In this document: in pieces, positions 26,083-36,100 of the stretch
How positions within the stretch are numbered: the first letter of the stretch is position 1
Layout of the letters: every line of letters starts with the position of its first letter
NCBI RefSeq assembly: GCF_000711715.1
Contig: NZ_JONN01000002.1
Location: forward strand, 310,001-374,000
Direction of reading: 5' to 3'
Length of the DNA: 64,000 bases
From: Sphingomonas astaxanthinifaciens DSM 22298
GTDB lineage: Bacteria > Pseudomonadota > Alphaproteobacteria > Sphingomonadales > Sphingomonadaceae
Notes under the pieces: model-generated
Told to the model about the DNA's origin: nothing
What the model saw: only the letters and a program-made list of their open reading frames with translations
Databases searched by the model: none
Program-made: the position numbers and the translations under genes

Positions 26083-28371
26083 TCAGGCGACCCGGCGGGC
26101 CGAGCGGACCTGAAGGCGCTGGATCAGCTCGCGAACGCCCATCGGGCGGCCGATCGCGAAGCCCTGGGCGAGGTCGCAGCCCATGCGGGTCAGTTCGTCG
26201 AGGCACTGCTTGTCCTCGACCCCCTCGGCGACCACAGTGCGGCCGAGCGAATGGGCGAGCGCGATGGTCGACTGGACCATGATCAGGTCCGACCGGTTGA
26301 CCCGCATCGATTTGACGAAGCTCTGGTCGATCTTGATCTCGTTGGCGGGGATCTTCTTCAGGTAATCGAGGGTCGACAGGCCCGTGCCATAATCGTCGAT
26401 CGCGACCCGGATCCCGAGGCGGCGGAGTTCGTCGAGCGTCGCCAGCCCGCTTTCGGCATCCTGGAGCGTCGCGGTTTCGGTCAGCTCGAGCGTCAGCTTG
26501 TCGGGCGCAAGGCCGTGGGTGTCGAGCATCGCCCGGATCCGGCTCAGCAATTCGCGGTCGGACAGCAGGCGGGCCGACAGGTTGACCGCGACCTGGAACG
26601 ACACTCCGCGCTTGTTGATCGCGGCGGCCGAGCCGATCGCGCGGTCGAGGACGAAATCGGTGAGCTTGGCGATGCGGCCGTTGTTCTCGGCGGCGGCGAC
26701 GAATTCCGCCGGGCTGATCGGACCCTTGTGCGGGTGGGTCCAGCGGGCGAGCGCCTCAGCGCCGACGATCCGGCCGCGCTGGATGTCATATTGCGGCTGA
26801 TAGGCCAGCCACACCTCGCCCTGGTCGATCGCCTGGTCGAGCTCGCCGAGCAGCGACACGCGCCAGTTCACTTCCTCCTGACGCGCCGGGTCGTGGAGCT
26901 TCCAGCGAAGGCCCTCGATCCAGGCCTCGTCGGCAGCAAGGACGGCGCTGCCGATCCGGTTGCCGAGCGAGCGGGTCGAGCCGAGTTCGGCGCCGAAGCT
27001 CAGCGCGATGTCGATCTGGCGCCCTGCGACCTGCACCGGCGAGCGGAACAGCGAATGCAGCGCCTCCAGGTGATTGCCGATCGGAGCGGTGGTCGGGACC
27101 GTCCAGGCAAAGGTGCCGTCGTCGCCCTGATAGATGGTGTCCTGGTGTCCGGTCGACAGCCGCGCGACGATCTGGCGATAGGCTTCCTTCTGCTCGGCCT
27201 CGGGAAGTGCGCTGCTGATCTCGGCGTGATTGTGGATCTTGGCCAGCACAAGCGGCTGGTCGATCAGGCGATTGCTTCGCAGCGTGGCGAAGGTTGGCAG
27301 GCCGGTCAGCTCATTGACCTGGCTGCGCTCCTTCCAGCGCATCAGCGCCAGCCGCCAACCGACGATCAGCAGCATGGCCAGCGCGGGCACGATGTCGATC
27401 GAAACATAGGCCTGTTCCAGGAACAGGGGGGCAAACAGAAGCACTGCGACGCCCCCAGCGAGGCTAAATAAGGACCAGCGGTCGCGGCGCGACGTTGCAA
27501 ACCAGGCGAGCAACGCTGCCAGGACGATGGCCGGAAGACCTCCCAAAGCCCTCGGGGTGCCGCGCAGCAGTGTTTCGGCGCCCAGCACATGGACATAGGC
27601 TCCGGCGGCCCTGCCATAGCCAGGAAGCCAGAACTGATCGCCCAGTTGGTCGGCGTTGAGGCCGATGATCAGGTCCTTGCCCTCGACGGCGCTGCGCGCA
27701 GTTCTTCCGCTCAGCAGATCGGCTGCGCTCACATAGGGGACCGAAGCGGGCTGAATCGAATAGTCGATCCAGAAGGAGCGCGTGTCGTTCTTTGCTCGAT
27801 GCGCGAGGCTGCCGGCGAAGGTCGACATCCGCTGACCTTCCACCTCTACGCTGACATGGTTCGAACGCACTGCGTTGTAATAATCGTATAAGGTAGTGGC
27901 ACTCGCGGTGGAGGCATGATCGGCAAAGATCGGTAGCGGGCGCGTTAGCTGCGTTTTGAGCGCCTTGTCAGAACCGACCGCCTGCCGATCGGCCAGGACG
28001 ACCCGGCCTGACCGTCCAATCGCCGAGGAAAGTGCGCGATCCTCATCGGGACGCGAAGGGCTATCGTAGATGAGATCGAGGTGAATGCTCTTCGCGCCGG
28101 CGGCCGTCGCGCGGTCAATGAGTTTGGCCTGCGTCGAGCGCGGCCAAGGCCAGCTACCGATCTTTTGCAGGCTCTTGTCGTCGATTCCGACGAAGACGAT
28201 CTTGCCGCTTGCCTTGCTCGGGTGGCTGGCATTGCGCGCGGTACGCAGCGCATCCTCGAGCGGTTGGCCGACCTGCAGGCCCCAGAACACCAGGGCAGCC
28301 ACCAGCGACCACAGAAGCAGCCGGTGCGGCCTCCGTCGTTCGTCGCCCTGCTTGTCGGTTCCCGAGCGCAT
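26083..28371 (-). CDS. Membrane CHASE2 - degenerate GGDEF - EAL c-di-GMP phosphodiesterase
   Basis: After an N-terminal membrane helix (LLLWSLVAALVFWGL) lies an extracytoplasmic CHASE2 sensor domain (about 40-275), then two or three helices (about 280-345). The next segment is a GGDEF-like domain whose signature is decayed to GDDGTF, so cyclase activity is unlikely. The EAL domain (about 515-755) keeps EALARW, NLSARL, ELTET, DDYGTG, KIDQSF and AEGVE, all that is needed for c-di-GMP hydrolysis. I start at the ATG at 28371; an in-frame TTG at 28392 would add seven residues. It is divergent from pntAB. Confidence 0.9.
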   Translation of the reverse strand: MRSGTDKQGDERRRPHRLLLWSLVAALVFWGLQVGQPLEDALRTARNASHPSKASGKIVFVGIDDKSLQKIGSWPWPRSTQAKLIDRATAAGAKSIHLDLIYDSPSRPDEDRALSSAIGRSGRVVLADRQAVGSDKALKTQLTRPLPIFADHASTASATTLYDYYNAVRSNHVSVEVEGQRMSTFAGSLAHRAKNDTRSFWIDYSIQPASVPYVSAADLLSGRTARSAVEGKDLIIGLNADQLGDQFWLPGYGRAAGAYVHVLGAETLLRGTPRALGGLPAIVLAALLAWFATSRRDRWSLFSLAGGVAVLLFAPLFLEQAYVSIDIVPALAMLLIVGWRLALMRWKERSQVNELTGLPTFATLRSNRLIDQPLVLAKIHNHAEISSALPEAEQKEAYRQIVARLSTGHQDTIYQGDDGTFAWTVPTTAPIGNHLEALHSLFRSPVQVAGRQIDIALSFGAELGSTRSLGNRIGSAVLAADEAWIEGLRWKLHDPARQEEVNWRVSLLGELDQAIDQGEVWLAYQPQYDIQRGRIVGAEALARWTHPHKGPISPAEFVAAAENNGRIAKLTDFVLDRAIGSAAAINKRGVSFQVAVNLSARLLSDRELLSRIRAMLDTHGLAPDKLTLELTETATLQDAESGLATLDELRRLGIRVAIDDYGTGLSTLDYLKKIPANEIKIDQSFVKSMRVNRSDLIMVQSTIALAHSLGRTVVAEGVEDKQCLDELTRMGCDLAQGFAIGRPMGVRELIQRLQVRSARRVA

Positions 28372-28517
28372 GCAGAGTTCATTGCCCGACAAAGGTTAGG
28401 AAATTGGAAACCGATCGGGGGTGAACGGCAAGAAGGTCCGTTGCGGACCCGCCCGCTTTGCCGCTAGCCCTTGCCCGGCCGCCATGCCATGCAGGGCGTC
28501 ACAACAGGGGAGGGCGC

Positions 28518-28799
28518 GTGGACTTCATTTCCATCCTGTCGATCTTCGTCATGGCCTGCTTCGTCGGCTATTACGTGGTCTGGTCGGTGACCCCGGCGCT
28601 GCATACGCCGCTGATGGCGGTAACCAACGCCATCTCCAGCGTGATCATCGTCGGCGCGCTGATCGCCGCCGCGGCGGCCGGAAGCGCCTCCTCCAAGTGG
28701 CTCGGCCTCCTCGCCGTGGTGCTCGCCAGCATCAACATCTTCGGCGGCTTCGCGGTGACCAGCCGGATGCTCGCCATGTACAAGAAGAAGGACAAGTGA
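28518..28799 (+). CDS. pntAB: PntAB, membrane part of NAD(P) transhydrogenase alpha subunit
   Basis: In split-alpha organisms, PntAB carries the first helices of the proton channel (domain II). The 93-residue product has three hydrophobic helices (FISILSIFVMACFVGYYVVW, SSVIIVGALIAAAAAG, LGLLAVVLASINIFGGF) and the hallmark ending FGGFAVTSRMLAMYKKK. It starts at a GTG preceded by GGGGAGGG. pntB overlaps its stop by one base. The hydrophilic NAD-binding subunit gene pntAA, normally directly upstream, is not here. Confidence 0.92.
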   Translation: MDFISILSIFVMACFVGYYVVWSVTPALHTPLMAVTNAISSVIIVGALIAAAAAGSASSKWLGLLAVVLASINIFGGFAVTSRMLAMYKKKDK

Positions 28800-30343
28800 T
28801 GGCGGGGGTGCACACCGACTATATCCTCGCCGCGACCTTCCCCGCGGCACCCACCGTCGAAGCCCATGCTCAGCCCGCCTGGGTGCTGCTCGCCTATCTC
28901 GTCGCCGGCGTCTGCTTCATCCTCGCGCTTCGCGGCCTGTCGAGCCCCGCCACCAGCCAACGCGGCAACCGCCTCGGCATGATCGGCATGGGAATCGCGG
29001 TGGTGACGACCTTGCTCGTCGCTTTCGGGGTCGGCAATTTTTTCGGCGGGCCCGCGGACGAGACGCGCTATCTCGTGCTCGACCAGATAGCGCTACTCGA
29101 AATCCTCGCCGCCATCGCCATCGGCGCCGTGATCGGCATCGTCACCGCGCGCCGCATCAAGATGACCGACATGCCGCAGCTGGTCGCGGCCTTCCACAGC
29201 CTGGTCGGCCTCGCTGCGGTGCTGGTCGGCGCTGCCGCCTTCCTCAATCCCGAAGCGTTCGGCATCGCCGCAATCATTTCGCCCATCGCTTCCGCGCCGG
29301 TGGTCAACATCCTGCCGGTGAGCCGCCTCGAAATGGGCCTCGGCGTCGCGATCGGCGCGATCACCTTCTCGGGGAGCGTGATCGCGTTCCTCAAGCTCAA
29401 TGGAAACATGAGCGGGGCGCCGATCCTGCTGCCCGGCCGCCATTTCCTCAACCTCGGCACGCTCGCCGCCATCCTGATCCTGATCGGCTATTTCACGCAG
29501 GACCAGTCGCCCTGGATCTTCTGGACCGTGATGGCACTGTCCTTCGCCATCGGCTTCCTGCTGATCATCCCGATCGGCGGCGCCGACATGCCGGTCGTGG
29601 TCTCGATGCTGAACAGCTATTCGGGATGGGCCGCGGCGGCGATGGGCTTCACGCTCCACAATAGCGCGATGATCATCACCGGCGCGCTGGTCGGAAGTTC
29701 GGGCGCGATCCTCAGCTACATCATGTGCCGGGCGATGAACCGCTCCTTCCTCAGCGTCATCGCCGGCGGCTTCGGCGCGGTCGCGGGCGGCCCCGCGGGC
29801 GAAGTCATCGACCGGCCGTACAAGCGCGGCTCGGCCGAGGACGCCGCCTTCCTCATGAAACAGGCCGACCAGGTCATCATCGTTCCCGGCTACGGCATGG
29901 CGGTGGCGCAGGCCCAGCACGTGCTGCGCGAGATGGCCGACATGCTCAAGAAGGAGGGGGTGAAGGTCAAATACGCGATCCACCCCGTCGCCGGCCGCAT
30001 GCCCGGGCACATGAACGTCCTGCTTGCGGAAGCGAACGTGCCCTATGACGAGGTGTTCGAGCTCGAGGACATCAACAGCGAGTTCGCGCAGACCGACGTC
30101 GCCTTCGTGATCGGCGCCAACGACGTCACCAACCCCGCGGCCAAGACCGACAAGAGCTCGCCCATCTACGGCATGCCCGTGCTCGACGTCGAAAAGGCGC
30201 GCACCGTGCTCTTCATCAAGCGCTCGATGGGCGGGGCGGGCTATGCCGGCGTCGACAACGAACTCTTCTACCGCGACAACACGATGATGCTCCTCGCCGA
30301 CGCCAAGAAGATGGTCGAGGAGATCGTCAAGGCGCTGGGGTAG
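28799..30343 (+). CDS. pntB: PntB, NAD(P) transhydrogenase beta subunit
   Basis: PntB spans the inner membrane and holds the NADP(H)-binding domain III of the proton-pumping transhydrogenase that makes NADPH. The 514-residue product has about nine hydrophobic helices and a C-terminal domain with GYGMAVAQAQHVLREM, AGRMPGHMNVLLAEA, GANDVTNPAAK and KRSMGGAGYAGVDNELFY. The N-terminus before LLAYLVAGVCFI is about 30 residues longer than usual and a later start is possible, but the TGATG overlap with pntAB favours 28799. Confidence 0.95.
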   Translation: MAGVHTDYILAATFPAAPTVEAHAQPAWVLLAYLVAGVCFILALRGLSSPATSQRGNRLGMIGMGIAVVTTLLVAFGVGNFFGGPADETRYLVLDQIALLEILAAIAIGAVIGIVTARRIKMTDMPQLVAAFHSLVGLAAVLVGAAAFLNPEAFGIAAIISPIASAPVVNILPVSRLEMGLGVAIGAITFSGSVIAFLKLNGNMSGAPILLPGRHFLNLGTLAAILILIGYFTQDQSPWIFWTVMALSFAIGFLLIIPIGGADMPVVVSMLNSYSGWAAAAMGFTLHNSAMIITGALVGSSGAILSYIMCRAMNRSFLSVIAGGFGAVAGGPAGEVIDRPYKRGSAEDAAFLMKQADQVIIVPGYGMAVAQAQHVLREMADMLKKEGVKVKYAIHPVAGRMPGHMNVLLAEANVPYDEVFELEDINSEFAQTDVAFVIGANDVTNPAAKTDKSSPIYGMPVLDVEKARTVLFIKRSMGGAGYAGVDNELFYRDNTMMLLADAKKMVEEIVKALG

Positions 30344-30514
30344 ATACGCTCCCGCAACGCCCTGTCGCCGCTTCGCAACAGCTCGCCTTTGCCGCGTTAA
30401 TCGCGCCAACATTTGACGTTCATGCGCTTGTCCGAAATCCCGCCTTGAGCGACAACGCTCCCGTTAACTATTTGGCGCCGCACCGGAACGCGGCGGGGCA
30501 GGGGACGGACAGAA

Positions 30515-31234
30515 GTGCGCAAGCTCGGAATGGTCGGTGGGGCGAGCTGGAATTCGACCGCGCTCTATTACGAGCATATCAACAAGGGCGTCGCGCGGCG
30601 CCTCGGCGGGCTGCACAGCGCGCGCCTGCTGATCGAGAGCCTCGACTGCGAGGACGATTATGCCGCCTTTCACCGCAAGGGCGATTGGGCCGGGGGCGAA
30701 GCGGTCATTCTCGACACCGTGACGCGGCTGGTTGGCGCGGGGGCCGAGGGGCTGATCCTCACCTCCAACACCATGCACAAGCATTATGACGCGGTCGCGG
30801 CCGCGGTCGCCGTCCCCGTCCTCCACATCGGCGATGCCGCGGCCGAGCGGGTCGCCGCCGACGCTCGCGGCTCGGTCGCGGTGCTCGGCACCCGCACGAC
30901 CATGACCGAGCCCCATGTCCGCTCGGCCTTCGAGAAGCGCGGGATCCGCCTCGCCCCGATCGAGGACGCCTGGATCACCGAGGTCGACCGGATCATCTAC
31001 GAGGAACTCGCCGCCGGCCGCGTGGTCCGCGAGAGCCAGCGCAAGCTCAAGACCCTCATCACCGAGCTCGGCAAGAAGAGGGTCGAGGCGGTGGTGCTCG
31101 CCTGCACCGAGCTGGTGCTCGCGGTCGACACCCGCGCCAACGTGCTGCCGGTCTACGACACCACCGAGATCCACGCGGCCATTGCGGTCGAGTGGCTCCT
31201 CGGCGAGCCCGAACAGGCCCGCGCCGCCGCCTGA
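30515..31234 (+). CDS. Aspartate/glutamate racemase family protein (YgeA-like)
   Basis: The 239-residue product has the family start MVGGASWNST and the YgeA-like signature TSNTMHK at about residues 83-89. The second catalytic Cys is present (LACTEL, near 198). In classical Asp racemases the first position is Cys, and in E. coli YgeA it is Thr83; here it is Ser84. This suggests a YgeA-type, possibly broad-specificity amino-acid racemase. Translation starts at a GTG. It is convergent and abutting with the PAP2 gene. Confidence 0.85.
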   Translation: MRKLGMVGGASWNSTALYYEHINKGVARRLGGLHSARLLIESLDCEDDYAAFHRKGDWAGGEAVILDTVTRLVGAGAEGLILTSNTMHKHYDAVAAAVAVPVLHIGDAAAERVAADARGSVAVLGTRTTMTEPHVRSAFEKRGIRLAPIEDAWITEVDRIIYEELAAGRVVRESQRKLKTLITELGKKRVEAVVLACTELVLAVDTRANVLPVYDTTEIHAAIAVEWLLGEPEQARAAA

Positions 31235-32335
31235 TCAGGCGGGCTGCACGGCAGTCTCGCGCCGGATGGGCGCGGGGAGGGGGCGCCAGACCCTGAGGGC
31301 CCAGGACGACGCGATCCAGATCGTCCCCATCATCGCCCAGGCGACCAGCCCGTCGGCGATGTAATGCCAGCCGAGGTGGACCGAGCCGATCAGGATGAGC
31401 AGCGCGAAGGACCAGGCCGCGATCCGCACCAGCGGGCGCGCGCGCCAGGCGGTCAGGACATAGAGAAAGCTCACCGCATTGTGCATCGAGGGCATCGCCG
31501 AAATGCCCATGGCGAAACCATATTCGCGCTGTTCGTGCGCGATCCACAATTGCTTCTGCCACTCGAGCGCCTGGAGGTGATACCCCGCCGCGTCGATCGC
31601 GTGGAGCCGCGCCATCAGCCCGTCATAGGCCGGCGCCGAGGCGGTCCCGATCAGCCGCGCGTAACAGGGGCCGGCGGAGGAGAAGAAGAAGGCGCTGACT
31701 ACCCCGATGAGCACGAAGCCCAAGGTCAGGCTGAGGAAGAAGCGCGCGCGCAGCGCCGCCGGCGCGAAGAGGGCATAGAGCAGCACCGCCGCGAACAGCA
31801 TCGGCACCCAGGCGGTGTAGATCCGGTCGAGCACGAGGGTCGCTTCGGGCGAGGAGAAGAGGCCGTGGGTCACCTCCCAGCCGCGGCGGCCGAAGAAGAT
31901 GTAGCGCGCAAAACCCGCGAAGGTGTCGTCCCACTCGAAGGGACGGTAGATCGGAAGCAATTGCTTGAGCGCTCCGAAGGCGCCGAGCAGCAGGGGCATC
32001 AGCAGCACGGGGCCGACCGTCGCCGCCAGCTCCTCGCGGCTGTGGAAGCGGGCGCGGGCCATGGTCGCGATCGCCGCGATCGGCCGGGCTTCGCGGCGCA
32101 GCGCGACCGAGGCGGCGACCCCGATCGCCAGCGCCACCAGGATCAGCGGCGCCAGCCGGTATACGGCCGCGACATATTCCCAATAGACCGACAGCACCGG
32201 GATGCCGACGCGATTGCCCATGATGATCGCCGCGATCGAGGTGCCGACCGTCAGGCTCATGATGAGCGCAAGCCATTCCAGCCCGGCGGCGATGCTCGTC
32301 CGCTGGCTGGTGGCATCCATGGAGGCGGAGCGCAT
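31235..32335 (-). CDS. PAP2-superfamily integral membrane phosphatase/transferase
   Basis: The protein has about seven hydrophobic helices and PAP2 motifs near its end: ISAMPSMHNAVSF and GSVHLGWHYIADGLVAW, with the two His and the Asp expected for the family. The arrangement resembles the PAP2_3 / inositolphosphorylceramide synthase-like group, which would be of interest in sphingolipid-making bacteria, but the true substrate is unknown. I start at the ATG at 32335; a GTG two codons upstream is possible, and no clear Shine-Dalgarno decides. Confidence 0.82.
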   Translation of the reverse strand: MRSASMDATSQRTSIAAGLEWLALIMSLTVGTSIAAIIMGNRVGIPVLSVYWEYVAAVYRLAPLILVALAIGVAASVALRREARPIAAIATMARARFHSREELAATVGPVLLMPLLLGAFGALKQLLPIYRPFEWDDTFAGFARYIFFGRRGWEVTHGLFSSPEATLVLDRIYTAWVPMLFAAVLLYALFAPAALRARFFLSLTLGFVLIGVVSAFFFSSAGPCYARLIGTASAPAYDGLMARLHAIDAAGYHLQALEWQKQLWIAHEQREYGFAMGISAMPSMHNAVSFLYVLTAWRARPLVRIAAWSFALLILIGSVHLGWHYIADGLVAWAMMGTIWIASSWALRVWRPLPAPIRRETAVQPA

Positions 32336-32407
32336 CAACACGCATGAAAAATAGCGGAAAACCGCTAAAGCAATGGTTAACGCCCTGACCGGTTCGGTGC
32401 GGGGACT

Positions 32408-32863
32408 TCAGGCGACCTCGATCCGCTCGATCGTGACCGGCCCGCCGGGGCCCTCGACCTCGTCCCCCTCGACCGCGCCGAGCATCGCGCGGACCAGCGG
32501 CGCGGTGAAGCCGACGCGGCCCGTGGCGGGCTCGCTCTCGTCATGACCGACGATGGTGATGACCTGCTCCTTGCCGTCGCGGAGGAAGGTGACGCGGGTG
32601 CCGACCGCCACGTCCTCGCCGTCGGGGGTGGGCGCGAGCTGGGCGCTTGCCGCGCGACTGCGCCAGTAGCGCGCTTCGCGAAGCAGCTTCTTGCGCGCTT
32701 CCTCGGTCAGCTCCTCGGCCAGTTGCGCTTCGATCTCGGCGGCTTTGGCCTCGATCAGGGCCAGACCCCGGGGCGTGACCAGATTGGGTCCCGGCGGGAT
32801 CGGCAGCTCGAAGGTCGGTTCGAGATGCTCGTCATCCGATTCGCGACGAAAGGCGACACTCAT
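32408..32863 (-). CDS. GreA/GreB-family transcript cleavage factor-like protein
   Basis: Gre factors enter the RNA polymerase secondary channel and rescue backtracked complexes. This 151-residue protein has an N-terminal coiled-coil (LVTPRGLALIEAKAAEIEA ... EARYWRSRAASAQL) and a C-terminal FKBP-like domain (VAVGTRVTFLRDGKEQVITIVG ... EGPGGPVTIERI). The coiled-coil tip is Glu/Ala-rich rather than the usual acidic DxxE/D form, so it could be GreB-like or a non-cleaving relative. An extra 25 acidic residues precede the coiled coil. Confidence 0.82.
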   Translation of the reverse strand: MSVAFRRESDDEHLEPTFELPIPPGPNLVTPRGLALIEAKAAEIEAQLAEELTEEARKKLLREARYWRSRAASAQLAPTPDGEDVAVGTRVTFLRDGKEQVITIVGHDESEPATGRVGFTAPLVRAMLGAVEGDEVEGPGGPVTIERIEVA

Positions 32864-33060
32864 GGCAGGACGACGTTGGTCATTTCAAAGATCATAGGTT
32901 CGACGAACCGCGGGGGAAAGCGAAGGTTGCGCCCGGCCTGTGCCGCCACCCGTGGCGGAAATTCGCCGATCGCCGTCCACATTGTCACCAAAGTGCAACA
33001 TCGGGGTCTTTCGACCAAGGGACGCTTTACCCGGCAAGCCTCCCTGCCCACAAACAGGTT

Positions 33061-33089
33061 GTTGCCCGGGGGCATTAATTCACATTGTA
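33061..33089 (+). promoter_or_regulatory. Weak candidate promoter for the TonB receptor gene
   Basis: TTGCCC (33061-33066) and TTGTAG (33084-33089) are spaced 17 bases, 40 bases before the start, in an AT-richer patch. The -10 match is poor. Confidence 0.3.
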
Positions 33090-33129
33090 GTCTCGGTCCT
33101 GTCCCCCCGGTGCAGATAGGGGAAGCAGT

Positions 33130-36100
33130 TTGTCTCAACGTCTTATTATCGCGCGGTTGCTGACGGGCACCGCGGCTTTTGCAGCGCTTGCAACGCCCGC
33201 CTTCGCGCAGGACAGCCAGGCCACCACGCCGGCGCAGGAGCCTGCCGCCACCACCGCGCCGGCCCCGGAAGTCGATGCGCCGACCACCGCCGAGGACGAC
33301 AGCGCCAACGATATCGTTGTCACCGGCTCGCTGTTTCGCCGCGAGAATGCGCAGACCGCGCTTCCGGTGACGGTCATCACCAGCGACTCGCTCGTCAAGG
33401 CGGGCATCACCAACACCGCTGACGCGGTCCGCCAGGCGGCCGCCGACGGCGCCGGCTCGATCGGCGTCGGCTTCACCAGCGGCTTCTCGGCCGGCGGTTC
33501 GGCCGTGTCGCTGCGCAACCTCGGTGTCTCTTCGACCCTGTTGCTGGTCAACGGCCTGCGCTCGGCCAATTATCCGCTGAGCGACGACGGCCACAACAGC
33601 TATGCCGACCTGACCAGCATCCCGCAGGTCAATGTCGAGCGGATCGAAGTCCTCAAGGACGGTGCCTCGTCGCTCTACGGCGCGGACGCGATCGGCGGCG
33701 TGGTCAACATCATCACCCGCAAGCAGTTCCGCGGCATCGAGGGCGGCGCGGAAGGCGGCCTCAGCCAGAAGGGCGACGGCGAGAAGTATCGCGTCAAGCT
33801 GCTCGGGGGCATCGGCGACTACGGCAATCGCGGCTGGAACCTCTACGTCGGCGGCGAATATGAGAAGAACGGCAAGATCACCGCAAATTCGCGCGGCTTC
33901 CCGTTCAACACCCTCGACCTGCGCGCGATCGGCGGCCGCGACAACAATCGCGCCGACGACACGCTGACCACGCCGACCCCCAATGCGGTGGTCACCCGGG
34001 TCACCCAGACCGATCTCAACAACCCGCTCGCGGGCTCGGTCGCCAATGCGACCTCGCCGGCGATCTTCACCTCGCTGACCCCGCTCGACCAGTGCCGCTT
34101 CGGGACCTTCTCGGAGAATACCTCGTCGCGTGTCGGCACGGCCTGCGCCCACGACCTCACCCGTGAATATGTCGAGATCCTGCCGCCGCAGGAGCGCTAT
34201 GCCGGCGTCGCCCGCTTCAGCGTCCGTCTCGGCGATTCGATCGAGGGCTATGTCGAGGGCAGCTACTCGCACAACCGGGTCGACATCACGCTTCCCCCGC
34301 GCGGCATCCGCCAGACGCAGGCCTTCGGTGGTTCACCGACGACCTCGACGTCCAACCCGGGCATCGTGCTTCCGGTCTACATCTGCTCGTCGGGCGTAAA
34401 CTGCGCCACGGCGGCCGACCGCCAGCTCAACCCGAACAACCCTTATGCGGCGGCTTATGCCAACGACCCCGCCAATGGCGCGGCGCGCATCTACTATCTG
34501 TTCGGCGACGTGAAGGCGGGCTCGGTCCGCAAGAACGAGCTGTATCGCCTGACCAGCGGGCTTCGCGGCACCATCGCCCAGAACTGGGACTGGCGCGTCG
34601 ACGTCGGCTATTCGCGCGACAACCTCGACCTCAAACAGACCGGCTTCGCCAATCTCAACGGGCTGGTGAAGGCGATCAACACGGGGTCGTACAACTTCGT
34701 GAACCCCGAGCTGAACTCGCAGGCGGTTCGCGACTCGGTGCTGCCGGCGATCACCTCGCTGTCGGATTCGACCGAGTTCACGGTCGACGGCTCGGTCCGT
34801 CATTCCTTGTTCGAGCTTCCGGGCGGTCCGCTCCAGGTCGCGGTCGGCGGCCAGTATCGCAAGGAGAAGCTCAACAACCGCAGCGCCAATCCGAACCTCG
34901 ACGTGCCCGGCCTCTCGACCGCGCAGGCGTTCGGTAACCGCGACGTCTGGGCCGGCTATTTCGAGATCAGCGCACCGGTGCTCGACACGCTCGAGCTGAC
35001 CGCCTCGGGTCGTTACGACGATTATTCGGAAGGCTTCAGCCACTTCTCGCCCAAGGCCAGCTTCAAGTTCCAGCCGATCCGGCAGATCGCGCTCCGCGGC
35101 TCCTATTCGGAAGGCTTCCGGGCACCGACCTTCGCCGAGAACGATCCGCGCAGCTCCTTCTCGGGCTTCGTCGGCTACAATCCGGGGACGGCCTCGCCGG
35201 CGTTCAAGGCGGCGCACATCAACAATGCCGGCTATTACGCCAATTACTCGGTCGGCCGCGGTTACGTCGGCAATCCGAATATCGAGCCGGAAACCGCCAA
35301 GAGCATCACCCTCGGCGGCGTGTTCGAACCGACCCGCTGGCTGCAGTTCACGGCCGACTATTTCCACGTGAAGAAGTCGAACCTGATCGTGACCGGCCCG
35401 CTCGCGGGCAAGGCGATCGACGCTTACTATTCGGTCGCGGGCCAGACCTTCGCCTCGGCGGCGGACGCCGCGGCGGCAGGTTGCGCCCTGGTTGCCGCAG
35501 TGGGTGCGGGCTATTCGTGCAACGTCATCGACGCGGCCGATCCTTTCGCGCTCAACGCCCTTCCGCGCCTGCTGGTGCTGAACGCGCCCTACGTGAACGC
35601 CAACTACGACATCGTCGAAGGCCTGCAGTTCACCGCGGCGGCCAATGTCCCGATCACCGACGCGATCAAGCTGCGCAGCCGCCTCGATGTCCAGGAAACG
35701 ATCAAATATGATCGCCACCTCGACAATGGCGACGTCCAGCGCTTCACCGGCACCGTCGGCCCGGCCGACCTGTCGTCGGGCGGTGGCACGCCCAAGTGGC
35801 GCGGCAACTGGCAGAACACCCTCGATGTCGGTCGCTTCTCGCTCACCGCGACGACCTATTTCGTCGGTGCGATGAAGGGGGTTGCCACCGACCAGGGCAA
35901 TCTCGACACGAGCTGCGCGGCGACGATCTACAAGGACGCGAATGGCGGCAACAGCTTCTGCCGCATCAAGTCCTTCGTCTATGCGGATCTCAACGCGACG
36001 CTCGACGTGACCAAGGACTTCAGCTTCTTCGTCTTCGTCGGCAACGTCACCAACACGCGTGCGCCGCTCTATGCGAACACGCTCTACACGACCCAGCCCA

